This document shows positions 36,871 through 47,318 of a stretch of DNA of 64,000 bases, one piece after another. Origin of the DNA: Amyelois transitella (lineage: Eukaryota; Arthropoda; Insecta; Lepidoptera; Pyralidae); NCBI RefSeq assembly GCF_032362555.1, contig NC_083514.1, positions 1,845,001-1,909,000 of the forward strand, written 5' to 3'. A model generated the notes under the pieces. The model ran no database searches, had not been told where the DNA came from, and saw only the letters and a program-made list of their open reading frames with translations. Both the position numbers and the translations under genes were made by a program. Each line of letters opens with the position of its first letter. Within the stretch, counting starts at the first letter, position 1.

Positions 36871-38412
36871 ATCTAGGGATGATTAGTGCGTAGTGTACTG
36901 ATTATATGCTCTTTGCTAAGTAATTTTCTATAGCAAGAAAACACACGCAATTTTTATGATTTTTAGGTGCATTTAGTTGCCTTAATATGAACGTAGAATT
37001 TAAAACAAACAGAAATGATTTATCTGTAACCATAAGCTTAAAGATATTAAATGGATTGGATCAACTTGTTGGTAGATTTGCTTACAGAAGCCTAGTAAGA
37101 CGGTTTGATGTCGATTCCTTGCGGGAAACATACTGTTATTTTTACGATATAGCATACATAACAGACATACATAATATAAACCACGTCCTGAGCCCTAACG
37201 GGATAGACATTTTATAAAATGCCTTTAGGGTCACAATTAAACTTTTTTCGTAGTCGACAGCTGTACCTATTTATTCATCGCTATTGTTATCACATCACCA
37301 AATAAATAATTATTTAGTAAAATTTCAACCTTACGTTCTTGACTTTAAAGTTCACATATGCTTACGATACGACTATGCATGTGATTCTATCGGTCCTTAT
37401 TATTAGTATTTTTTACTAATGTCTTTGATGATTTCTATGGGGTTTCAATGATAAACTGGTTATAATGTCACCTGGCAAAAAAAATTTTTATCGGAGAAAG
37501 GTGGTCAGCGTAGCTACGTAGGTATAGTTTCCTACAGTTTAGATAGCCGATCTGATTAAACTGTAGAAAACCACACGGCATACCTATATTTCGTTGTTCA
37601 TCGACGTCGTAAAAGGCAACTGAGGGAACGACGTCGTAAAGGCACCTTCATAAAGTGGAAGTAATCATGCACCAACTTCTCTTTCGCGCACATTGTAAAA
37701 GCCAATCCATCAAATATGAACTTTTCAATCTAAACTAAACAAGACTAAAACTTGGAAAGTCTATATCACACATATATAATGTCTAAGGAAACTATAGCAA
37801 TAGGCCAATGACTAGAATAATAGTCGATGGGCTAGCAATCTGTAGACCACCAGCCTTAGCTGTGATTTGGAAGTTTTTTATATTTTCAAGTGTGGACAAG
37901 GATAATGTAAATTCTTTTGCCGGTTTTTTAAATAAAATTGATATTCCCATTTCCAGCATTATTTAATTCCCAAAACTATGAGACTGAATTGTACAGCTAT
38001 GAATATAATGGTGAAATGACCGTAATTTTCGTACACTATCATATTCTCATGTGCATACTCTGTGTAAATCGCTTTGTTGCACTTTTATTTCTTTTATCAA
38101 ATAAGTAATAAAAGCTACACTACTTTCCCGTGTCTTAAATTAGCCCCTGGGTGAATTTCTTGGAAGGGATTAGTAGATGTTACTTTTGATACAATAATCT
38201 AGTTTATTTGAAAGATTTTTGATGTTTTATTAAGATTTTTTTAAGTTTTTCGAAAAAATTAGAATTTGTAATGGCAATTACTTCAATAATCTCTCAACGA
38301 ATCAATTTGTCAATGTAGAAATCACTAGGGGAAATGTCAGTGTCAAAAGCTACCAAATAATGATTACATGTTCTTCTCATAATATCGCAAATTCAAATCA
38401 AACAAATCGAAA

Positions 38413-41400
38413 ATGTCAGGAGTGTGTGCCGAAATTATAGATGATATTGAAGATTTAATATCTTCTCAAGATATCACTCCTAAAGAGAGATATGCAAGTC
38501 GTAAAAATGTGAGTGTCAGGTCAAAGAAACGGGATTTACAGAAATCTTCAGAGCCCGTTGAAAAGATCATTCTTGAAAGTGTTGTTCCAGGTAACTAACC
38601 TAAAAAAGTATTTTTTGTTTGTTTTGACATATATTCTATTTTATACTGTAAACAATTTACTGACCATGATTCAGAATGGGTTAAGTTCTCTTGTAAATGT
38701 TGTAGGTAACTCCGACGGGAGGTCAGACAAGAGTCCCTTCTTGTTAAAACCTGACTTACCCAGTTAAAAATCAGTCCACCTGTTGTACATTTTACGTGCA
38801 TAAAGTTAAAGTGCCGTGTGGTTCCCGGCACCAATACAAAAAAGAATAGGATTACTCCATCTCTTTCCCATGGATGTCGTAAAAAGCGACTAAGGGATAG
38901 GCTTACAAACTTGGGATTCTTTTTTGGGCGATGGGCTAGCAACCTGTCACTATTTGAATCTCAATTCTTTCATGAACTGTTGGCTCTGTCTACCCCGCAA
39001 GGGATATAGACGTGACCATATGTATGTATGTATAAAGTTAAAAAAAAGGAATGAATTACTCAAATTTCCAGGGACACAAACAATATATGTGAAAACATGG
39101 GGCTGCGCACACAACAACTCGGACTCTGAATACATGGCGGGACTGCTAGCCGCTCACGGGTACAAACTCACAGAGGACAAGTGGGAAGCTCAGCTGTGGC
39201 TGCTAAATTCCTGTACAGTGAAGAGTCCGGCTGAAGACCATTTCAAGTATGTTTTACATTGAGATTGAAGGACATCATACATTGATTTGCTGTGTGGTTC
39301 CCGGCATCAATAGAAAAAAGAATAGGACTACTCCATCTCTTTCCCATGGATGTCGTAAAAGGCGACTAAGGGGTAGGCTTATAAACTTGGGATTCTTCTT
39401 TTAGGCGATGGGCTAGCAACCTGTCATTATTTGAATCTCAATTCTATCTTTAAGCTGAACAGCTGAGCGTGGCCTATCAGTCTTTACCAGACTGTTGACT
39501 CTGTCTACCCCAAAAGGGATATAGACGTGATTATATGTATGTATGACATTACATATTTACATTGAGTACATACTTACATTGGCTCTGTTTACCCCTAAAG
39601 ATAAAAACATAATTGGTTTTTTATTCCCTTGAAGTCCAATACACTCAAAGTCCATTTAAATTGTGTTTGACTGTACAAAAGTGGTGAAAAATGTATTTTC
39701 TATATTACAGAAACGAGATAGACCTCGGGCGTAGTCGTGGTATTCACGTGGTAGTGGCTGGGTGTGTGCCTCAGGGTGCTCCTCGGAGCGGCTACCTGCA
39801 GGGGCTCAGCGTGGTGGGCGTGCAGCAGATTGACAGGATTGTGGAGATTGTGGAGGAGACCCTCAAAGGTAGAGATATAATACATGTTGAATACTGTATG
39901 TACGAATCAAAATTTAACAAAAGTTGAACTAAAATGTGTCGTGTGATGATTTTTGGCACTTTAGGAATCTGTCCCATGGATGTTGTAAAGGTGACTAAAG
40001 GATACTATGGCTTAAAAACTTGGGATTCCTTCTGTAGTCGCCTTTTACGTTATATTCTTTTTTTAATAATTTGAAATGTTACTGAAAATAATTGAAATAC
40101 TTCTTTTTTTTTCAGGTCACACTGTCCGTCTTTTCGGGCAAAAGAAAACCAACGACGGCCGTAAAGCCGGTGGTGCTTCACTACTCCTGCCTAAAGTACG
40201 CAAGAATCCACTAATTGAGATCATATCAATCAACACGGGATGTCTGAACCAGTGCACGTACTGTAAAACCAAGCATGCGAGAGGAGAGCTGGGCAGCTAC
40301 CCCCCGGAGGAGATTGTGGAGAGAGCGAGACAGTCGTTCAAGGAGGGAGTGGTGGAGATCTGGCTCACCAGCGAGGACACAGGTACACTCTTGTTCTCTC
40401 TGTCTTGTTTCATTGCATGGTTATTTTTGTCCCTTTCTGTCTTAGTATCACCATCTTTTTTTTCTCTTTCACACATTATCTCTCTCTTTTTCGCACACTA
40501 TCCGTCTCTGTCTCACATTATCTGTCTCTGTCTCACATTATCTGTCTCTTTCTCACATTATCGGTCCCTTTCTTACATCATCTGTCCCTTTCATACATCA
40601 TCTGTCTCTTTCACACATTATCCGTCTTATTCTCACATTATCATATTTCACACGAGAGAGACTGAGTGCAGTGCCTTACTCTTTAGATAGATAGGTAAAA
40701 CTCTTTATTGTACCATAAGAGTAAAACATACAAAACAGATAGAGATGGTACAAAGGTGGACTTATCGCTAATGCAATCTCTTCCAGTCAACTCTTGGGTG
40801 GAAGGAAACCAATTAGGAGATTGGTTCTTTCACATAGTCTTTCTTGTTCTAACATAATGCCTTTCTTTCGCACATTATTTCTTTTTTTTCTCTTATTATT
40901 TATTTCTCACTACACCATTGTAAACTCCACATGAGATCCCATATCTATTAACACGGGATGCCTCAACAGCGAAAACACAGGTACATTCATTGTGGTTTGA
41001 AGGTGCCTTTGCCAACTACACTAAATTATTATCTAGCGTAGGGCGAGGAGTCAATAGGTTACTAATATAAAACAAAAACTTTTCATGTGACAGTCAATAC
41101 TATCTACATAACATACATACATAAAATCACGCCTCTTTCCCGGAGGGGTAGGCAGAGACTACCTCTTTCCACTTGCCACGATCCCTGCATACTTCCTTTG
41201 CTTCATCCACATTCATAACTCTCTTCATGCAAGCTCGGCGGTCAATACTATCTATTATACAAATATAGATATTTCAAATTCAAATCGTGGAATGTGCATT
41301 TACATTGTTAACATTAAAAAATATGCCTGTAACAAACGAGATCGTGTCCCAGGTACCTACGGGCGGGACATCGGCACATCCCTGCCCTCGCTGCTCCGGC

Positions 41401-44400
41401 GGCTGGTGGCGGAGCTCCCGGGCGGCGCGCGGCTGCGGCTCGGCATGACCAACCCGCCCTACATCCTGGAGCACCTGCCCGACGTCGCCCGCGTCATGGC
41501 GCACCCCAGGGTTTACAAGTCATACATGTCATCTTGTTTTTGTGTTCCGCTAGGTGGCGCTGACGACTGTAATGTCAAGGTCAGCTGTAATGGTGGGATT
41601 GGGATTCAGATAGTGACATGTTGCTAGATCGTCGTCTAAAAATAGTATCAAGTTTATTAGCCTATCCCTCAGTCGCCTTTTACGATATCAATGAGAAAGA
41701 GATTGTAAGATAAAGTACAGTCCCCATATATCTTTTCTCCGTCTTTATGCGCTAGCCTATCCCTTAGTCACGTTTTACGATTTCAATGAGAAAGAGATTG
41801 TAAGATAATCTACAGTCCCCCTATATCTTTTCTCTGTCTTTATGCGCTAGCCTATCCCTTAGTCGCCTTTAACGATATCAATGAGAAAGAGATTCTGAGA
41901 TAAAATAAAGTATCTCTATATATTTTCTCTGTCTTTATGCGCTAATGATAATGAGAGTGGGCGAATCGCTAAACGTGCCTGGTAAAAATGCTTGATGTGC
42001 AGAAAAGCACAGATTCGAATCCCACCTCCATCATGTACCAATGACTATTTTCAAAGTTATGTACATTAGTTTGAATACAATTAGTATAAAAACTTGACTC
42101 ACCCAATCCAACATCCATGGTCAAAGGCTTACCCCGGGCTCCTCTCCAGAGTGGTGAGGATGCTACCAGGACTAAAGCCAGGAGGAAGAAGTATCTATGC
42201 GCTTATTTAAGAAAGTTGGAAAAAATAATACTACCTGATTTCCCGTTTCATTCTATCGGAATCGAAAAAAATCTAAATATAGCATAATTTTTTTATAACA
42301 TACAACATAAAATCCCGTCTATATTGGTTTAAAGATTTAATTGAATTGAGATTCAAATAATGATAGGTTGCTAGCCCATAAGCCTCTGCCTTAGTCGCCT
42401 TTTACGACATCCATGGGAATGAGACTTAGTGGTCCTATTCTCTTTTTTATTGGTGCCGGGAACCACACGGCACCAATAAAATTGAAATTCTAGCTGATAT
42501 CAAATCAAGGTGACACCAAATTATAATGTTTTTGTTGACAGATTCCTCCACGTGCCAGTACAATCGGGCAGCGACCAGGTTTTGTCAGACATGAAAAGGG
42601 AATACACTGTAGCGGATTTTGAGAGAGTCGTTGACTATCTGAGAGAGCAGTGAGTTTAACTTTTATTATTATATTACTAGCTTTTAAACGCACCTTCGTC
42701 CGCTATCTTCACAAAAAATACAGGTTTTTCGTAAATTCGCAGGAGAGCTTTAGTTTTTTGCGCTTTAAATTTATTAGTGTTTTATATATAAACTAGATGG
42801 CGCCATGGAAAACTATTAAGTGTTGTAGGTAAATTAAAATTAGGTGGCGCTACTCGCTACGTTTACGTTGTTACTCTTTCACGCTAAAACTACTGAACCG
42901 ATTACGATGAAATTTGTTATGTAGGTAGCTGAAGACTCATATTAACATTTAGGATTCCACGCGGACGAAGTCGCGGGCGGCCTCTAGTGTAAGATATATT
43001 TTTTAATTTATACATGTATAACAGGATATAAAACATCGTTAGCTAAGAAAACTTTGTACAAAGATAATACATTACTTTCTAAGTAATTTCTCAATTAATA
43101 CTATTGCAAACTTTATTTTACAGATTGTGGATTTTACCCCGTTGTAAATAAATACTTTTTTTCCAGTGTACCAGGTATCACGATAGCTACAGACATAATA
43201 TGCGGGTTTCCAACAGAAACCGATGAAGATTTCAAAGGTACTTTGGCCTTGTGCGACAAGTACCGTTTCCCGTCTCTGTTCATCAATCAGTTCTTCCCCA
43301 GACCGGGAACGCCTGCTGCCAACATGACCAGGGTGAGTTTCTGTTACTGTACGCTTGTCTGCGACACCGGAGGTCCCGGGTTCCCGACCAGGGCATGATG
43401 AGAAAAGAACTTTTTCTGATTGGCATGGGTCTTGGATGTTTATCTTCTTCTTCTTCTTGCGTCGTAAACCTCATTACTGAGGGTCGTGAACTCCCCGAAG
43501 ACAAGTCAGTTTAGAGCGCACTACGTCTCTCCACCCTGCCCGGTCCTTAGCGGTGTGGAGCGCCTCATGTAGGTCCTTATCCAGCGTCGAACGTATCTGG
43601 TCAGTCCATCTAAGTGGGCTACGTCCCCTTGATCGTTTCCCCTCTACCTTGCCGGTGATCATCAGCTGTTCCAAATTGTCGCCATCTTTGCGGGCTATGT
43701 GGCCAAAAAATTCCAGGATTCTTCGTAAACAGATGGTGGAAAGCCTAGTATGGATGTTGAGTTCACGAAGAATAGACCTGTTTGTGCGAAATGCAGTCCA
43801 TGGAATCTGGAGCATCTTTCTCCAGCACCACATCTCGAAAGCATCAATGCGGTTACGATCTGCTTGTTTTATAGTCCATGTTTCGGAGCCATAGCTAAAG
43901 ATGCTAAATACTAAAGTGGTCACTAGCGAGATCTTCGTCTTCCGAGATATGTTGCGATCCTTCCAGATTCTTTCCAGCTGAGACATTGCATTTTTGGCCA
44001 TGCCAATGCGTCTCCTGATCTCGGATGTTTATCTATTTATAATAAAATATAGTATCTTTTACTAGTGTCTTATACTTCGAGGCTAACTCAATCTGTGTAA
44101 TTTGTCCCGTATATATTTATTTATTTATATTTATTTAAGTTTCATAACCTCCATATTAATCACAGGTTCAAAACTTACGGTCAACGCGAGGAAACCAGCA
44201 TATTGATGCAAATGGATTTGTGATCAATGCTCACTCCTAATACTTTAACATACATACATATGATCACGTCTATATCCCTAGCGGGGTAGACAGAGTCACC
44301 AGTCTTGAAAAGACTGATAGGCCACGTTCGGCTTTTTGGCTTGATGATAGAATTGAGATTCAAATAGTGACAGGTTGCTAGCCCATCGACTAAAAGAGGA

Positions 44401-45794
44401 ATCCCAAGTTTTTAAGCCTATCATTAAGTCGCATTTTACGACATCCTTGGGAACGAGATGAAGTGGTCCTATTATTTTTTCATATTGGTTACCGGGAACC
44501 ACACGGCACTGACTCTTTTCCGAGTTATACACATTAGTTTGGTTGCTTATTAAATGCTCTTACGGTGAGAAAACCTGCACATTCAGGCAACTGGATGTGT
44601 AACCATGCTCCAATACTTGTCTGTAACCAGGGAGTACATAATTATTGGTAATATGCAGCAAATTCATAAGTTGATGTGTTTGACTTCACGTCACTCCTTT
44701 TTTAACCGCTTTAAAAAAAAAAGGTGGTACTCAGTTCGAGCTGTATGTATGTTTGCCTGCGATTTCTCGCTTTTCGCTGAACCGATTTTGTTAAGGTTTT
44801 AAAAAAAAAGTGTTTATTACCCAATCAGGAGATGGTTATACAAATTTAACCGACTTAATAAAAGGAGGATAGGTATCTATTGAAGACGGTAGGTACCTAC
44901 CTACCTACCGTCTTCAATAGATATCCTCCGATATTTTTTTTGTCAAAAGAGTACCTACTCTTTTGACAAAAGTTACAATTTCGGGAAACTTCAACAGGTG
45001 CCGAGTCAAGAAGTGAAGAAGCGTACCAAAGTGCTGTCAGACTTGTTCAGGTCGTACGAACCGTACGGCCACAAAGTGGGCGAAATACAAGAAGTTCTCG
45101 TGACCGACGTGTCTCACGATAGAAACTACTATGTGGCCCATAACGAGTTTTATGAACAGGTGGATTGGATTGTTGGTTATTTTGTCTCGGTCATTTCTTA
45201 GTTTGACGACATTTTCTTTTTTTTTTTTTTTTTCGCAATCTACCAAACAGTGAGATTTGTTGAAATAAAAAAAAATTGTATATTATGATAATATTAAAGG
45301 AATATTATAAAAAGAATAATATTATTATTCTTTTAATTTTTTAACATCGTGAATGAAATAAAACCAGTTTTCATACCTGTATTTTCGTAACGTTAGATTT
45401 TTTAAATTATTTGATTTAACTATTTTTTGCCCTTAATTTTTTTAACGATTCAAAATAAAGGAGAACACTCTTAATTGGACCATATTTTTCATTATATTGT
45501 AGACTTTATAATTAACCATATAAACAATAAAATAAAATTTGTGTTCGCCAGGTATTAATTCCTAAAGAAGAAAAATACATGGGGAAGATGGTCACCGTCA
45601 GAATAACGAGTGCAACAAAATTCTCTATGATGGGAGAGCCCATAGACAAACCCAAAATGGTGGGAATATCCGCGCCATTGAAGAAAGGAGAAGTTTCCGG
45701 TGTGAAAACAATAACAAAGAAAGTACCGGTACCGTTACCGGTAATTGTAGTGTTATTTGCTGTATTTTTAAGATTAGTCTGGATGTTTTTATAA
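38413..45794 (+). CDS. CDKAL1: CDKAL1, threonylcarbamoyladenosine tRNA methylthiotransferase
   Basis: Nine exons: 38413-38590, 39072-39246, 39711-39868, 40116-40382, 41353-41518, 42542-42649, 43167-43332, 44998-45159 and 45552-45794. Phases close to 540 aa. The N-terminal UPF0004 domain has its three Cys for one 4Fe-4S cluster (WGC 71, NSC 107, AGC 136). The radical-SAM domain has GCLNQCTYC (Cys 213, 217, 220) followed by KTKHARG. Next come [30 protein letters not shown] and [13 protein letters not shown], a TRAM domain (~420-500) and a hydrophobic C-terminal anchor (about 520-540), as in ER-anchored mammalian CDKAL1. The enzyme adds a methylthio group to t6A at position 37 of tRNA-Lys(UUU). 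Exon 5 uses a poor donor (AA|GTCATA), chosen because it keeps phase and homology. An AATAAA lies at 45798. Introns hold SINEs, a BovB-like fragment, minisatellites and a broken exon-4 copy. Confidence 0.95.
38811..39031 (+). repeat. SINE-A with 11-bp target-site duplication, CDKAL1 intron 1
   Basis: Forward copy with a short internal deletion. ATAAAGTTAAA occurs directly before the head (38800-38810) and directly after the TATG tail (39032-39042). It ends ~30 bp before the exon-2 acceptor. Confidence 0.95.
39291..39546 (+). repeat. SINE-A, full length, CDKAL1 intron 2
   Basis: Head GTGTGGTTCCCGGCATC and tail GATTATATGTATGTATG. It begins ~45 bp after the exon-2 donor. A decayed SINE-A piece lies in intron 3 (39937-40055). 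Confidence 0.9.
40466..40650. repeat. Minisatellite, ~20-bp unit, about nine copies
   Basis: Pyrimidine-rich unit of the form CACATTATCTGTCTCTTTCT starting ~80 bp after the exon-4 donor in CDKAL1 intron 4. Confidence 0.9.
40690..40815 (-). mobile_element. CR1-like LINE 3' end
   Basis: AAAACTCTTTATTGTACCA..., GTACAAAGGTGGACTTATCGC, CTTCCAGTCAACTC. Same module as at 20937 and 24295. Confidence 0.6.
40920..40990 (+). pseudogene. Broken copy of CDKAL1 exon 4 with its donor
   Basis: ATATCTATTAACACGGGATG matches the exon-4 stretch encoding ISINTGCLN. It is fused to CAGCGAAAACACAG|GTACA, which matches the exon-4 end (CAGCGAGGACACAG|GTACA). The middle of the exon is deleted. It lies ~550 bp downstream of the real exon in intron 4. 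Confidence 0.75.
41108..41244 (-). mobile_element. 5'-truncated RTE-type LINE, 3' end only
   Basis: CATACATACATAAAATCACGCC..., almost identical to 28377-28505, ending at CAAGCTCGGCGGT; in CDKAL1 intron 4. A direct repeat GTCAATACTATCTA occurs on both sides (from 41091 and 41242), consistent with a target-site duplication. Confidence 0.88.
41580..41945 (-). repeat. Decayed SINE-A whose middle forms a 3x ~94-bp tandem repeat
   Basis: Three units beginning AGCCTATCCCTYAGTCGCC (about 41659, 41753 and 41848) each end TCTTTATGCGCT. The unit start is SINE-A body sequence. CDKAL1 intron 5. Confidence 0.85.
41946..42198 (+). repeat. SINE-B, tRNA-derived type
   Basis: The head resembles a tRNA gene: a box-A-like GCTAAACGTGCCTGG and a box-B-like GATTCGAATCCCA ~35-40 bp apart. 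The body GTACCAATGACTATTTTC..., CATTAGTTTGAA, GCTCCTCTCCAGAGTGGTGA follows. Other pieces occur at 25603, 44514, 45966, 50195, 57945 and 63885. Confidence 0.65.
42297..42473 (-). repeat. SINE-A, internally deleted
   Basis: Degenerate tail side, intact head (GGTGCCGGGAACCACACGGCAC), CDKAL1 intron 5, ending ~70 bp before the exon-6 acceptor. Confidence 0.8.
42865..42988 (+). mobile_element. Helitron-like element, variant 1, truncated
   Basis: Begins at TTACTCTTTCACGCTAAAAC and ends GCGGGCGGCCTCTAGT. Confidence 0.65.
43440..44030 (-). mobile_element. BovB/RTE-like LINE fragment (175-codon ORF 43474-44001), CDKAL1 intron 7
   Basis: The reverse strand encodes a LINE RT C-terminal region: [46 protein letters not shown] and [11 protein letters not shown], followed by a short 3' UTR and a (GAA)n-like tail (TTCTTCTTCTTCTT on the plus strand). 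GGATGTTTATCT occurs on both sides (about 43434 and 44023), a target-site duplication. It differs from the other LINE in sequence and tail, so it is a separate lineage. It is strongly 5'-truncated. Confidence 0.88.
44247..44507 (-). repeat. SINE-A, full length, CDKAL1 intron 7
   Basis: Reverse copy with a CATACATACATATG tail and head GGGAACCACACGGCAC. A SINE-B piece follows at 44514-44640. Confidence 0.88.
44864..44968. repeat. Two adjacent hairpins before CDKAL1 exon 8
   Basis: Hairpin 1 (44864-44929) has arms CTATTGAAGACGGTAGGTA / TACCTACCGTCTTCAATAG, extended outward with a 3-base bulge to GGAGGATA / TATCCTCC. Hairpin 2 (44941-44968) is TGTCAAAAGAGTA, CC, TACTCTTTTGACA. It ends ~30 nt before the exon-8 start, in the usual branch-point region. 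Confidence 0.9.
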
Positions 45795-45965
45795 AGCAAT
45801 AAATTGTTAAGAGTAATTGGTTTTTTTTTAAATTTAAAACCAGTCGTTTGTCAAAGTTACTACTGTGTATAATATACATATAAGCGTTAATTAAAAGAAA
45901 GAAGATGTGTTTATGAAACTACAGCTAAGATGATTTGGCATAATTTACTTATAACCTAACTTCGA

Positions 45966-46068
45966 AAATAGTCATTGGTACATGGCCGGGATGGGATATG
46001 AACCTGTGACTTTTTGTGCCACACGCCCTTTAACACCGCACCTTAGCGACCGCCGATGCTCTAAATTA
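45966..46068 (-). repeat. SINE-B head, tRNA-derived
   Basis: In reverse, AAGGTGCGGTGTTAAAGGGC (box-A side) and GTCACAGGTTCATATCCC (box B) precede CCATGTACCAATGACTATTTTCG. Same family as 41946. Confidence 0.6.
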
Positions 46069-46111
46069 ATAAAATCTCTTTATTTAATATAATGTAACAA
46101 ACATTAATTAA

Positions 46112-46375
46112 GTGCCGTGTGGTTCCCGGCACCAATACAAAAAAAAAGTACCACTCCATCTCTTTCCCATGGATATCGTAAAAGGCGACTAAGGGATAGG
46201 CTTAGAAACTTGAGATTCTTTTTTACGCGATGGGCTAGCAACCTATCACTATTTGAATCTCAATTCTATCGTTAAGCCAAACAGCTGAACGAGGCCTTTC
46301 AGTCTTTACAAGACTGTTGGCTCTGTCTGCCCCGCAAGGGATATAGACGTTACCATATTTTATGTATGTATGTAA
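46112..46375 (+). repeat. SINE-A, full length, 16-bp target-site duplication
   Basis: AACAAACATTAATTAA precedes the head (46096-46111) and follows the tail (about 46382-46397). It lies between CDKAL1 and the xylose-isomerase-like gene. Confidence 0.95.
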
Positions 46376-46429
46376 TAATGAAACAAACATTAATTAAAGT
46401 AAAGCACACATTCCGGTTCAAACAATGAG

Positions 46430-46865
46430 CGACCCGATTCCGCTCCGATGCGTCTATTCACGCGACGTTATATAACAGCAGAACTGTGGTCTGTCTGTCT
46501 GTGTGTGCCGCGGCGGGCTATGAGGGACTTCAGGCAAGAAATACATAAGCGAAGAAAGGTTTGTCTATACGTTTTTTCTCAATTTGTTGGTAATTTAACA
46601 GATTTTTATGCAATTATTCGCCGATTTATTAATAGGTATTTACCGCATATTTTATTTTGTTTAAATTCTAAGTTTGAATTTTTTTTTGTATTATTTTTTT
46701 TATTGTCAGAATTTCAACCAGCTTTATCTCAGGCCACACAAAAAACCAAGTGTTTGTTTCCAAATTTCAATCAGTTATTTACTGCATACCTAAATGAAAT
46801 TAAATTTAGAACACCCAGGCCCCGAAGCAAGCGGAGGGTGCAATCGGGAGCAGGCAAAGATTAGA
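46430..46865 (+). other. Possible 5' UTR exon region of the xylose-isomerase-like gene
   Basis: 46430-46557 is less AT-rich than its surroundings (CCGATTCCGCTCCGATGCG, GTGCCGCGGCGGGC) and ends at a usable donor AAG|GTTTGT. An open frame covers 46448-46864 but its later half is low-complexity AT-rich, so I do not call it a gene. A SINE-A fragment lies at 47107-47165. Confidence 0.3.
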
Positions 46866-47318
46866 GCGATTATTTCTAAATTAAATATTTAAGTACATAA
46901 GAAATAGGCAGAAGAGAAATGTTAGGCTTTTAACTTGTATCTTCTTCGTCGTTACCTTTTCCCACTTTCTACGTGGGGTCGGCACAGTATGTTAGTTTTT
47001 ATCACTAATCATACTGGAAAGCTTTGGTTTTAGTTTTATGACCGCCTGCCTGACGTCAACCCTCTTTGGGTATGCTTTTGTGGCACCTAGAATGTATGTG
47101 CTCTTGTCCCTTAGTCGCCTTTTACGACATCCACGGGAAGAAATGGAGTGGACCTATTCTTTTTTTTATTTATACCTATGCTTTAAACTTGTATGGCAAC
47201 TGCCATAATTACCAACTGGTAATTATGAAATTTGATCAAGTATAATGGTGGTATGAAATCTATAGATGTATGGAATATGATGTCATCACGCAACATACGA
47301 GGTCAGCTGTGAATCACT

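Larger units (their letters stand above)
31830..38412. other. Gene-poor AT-rich intergenic region
   Basis: I see no exon here. It contains a Helitron-like fragment (32378-32560), a CR1-type 3' piece (34395-34465), a perfect palindrome (36252-36323), a GC-rich patch (36680-36870) and a decayed SINE-A piece (37570-37645). CDKAL1's promoter should lie just before 38413. Confidence 0.45.

Noticed and set aside
40466..40650. CRISPR-like array of ~20-bp repeats
   Set aside because: The repeats are contiguous and diverged with no unique spacers, in an animal intron: a minisatellite.
41946..42040. Possible tRNA gene
   Set aside because: A- and B-box-like motifs are present but no cloverleaf with paired acceptor stem. 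The repeated body behind it marks a tRNA-derived SINE. No true tRNA or rRNA gene was found in the window.
46448..46864. 138-codon frame after CDKAL1
   Set aside because: The second half is low-complexity AT-rich with no family resemblance. The first part fits better as a possible untranslated exon.
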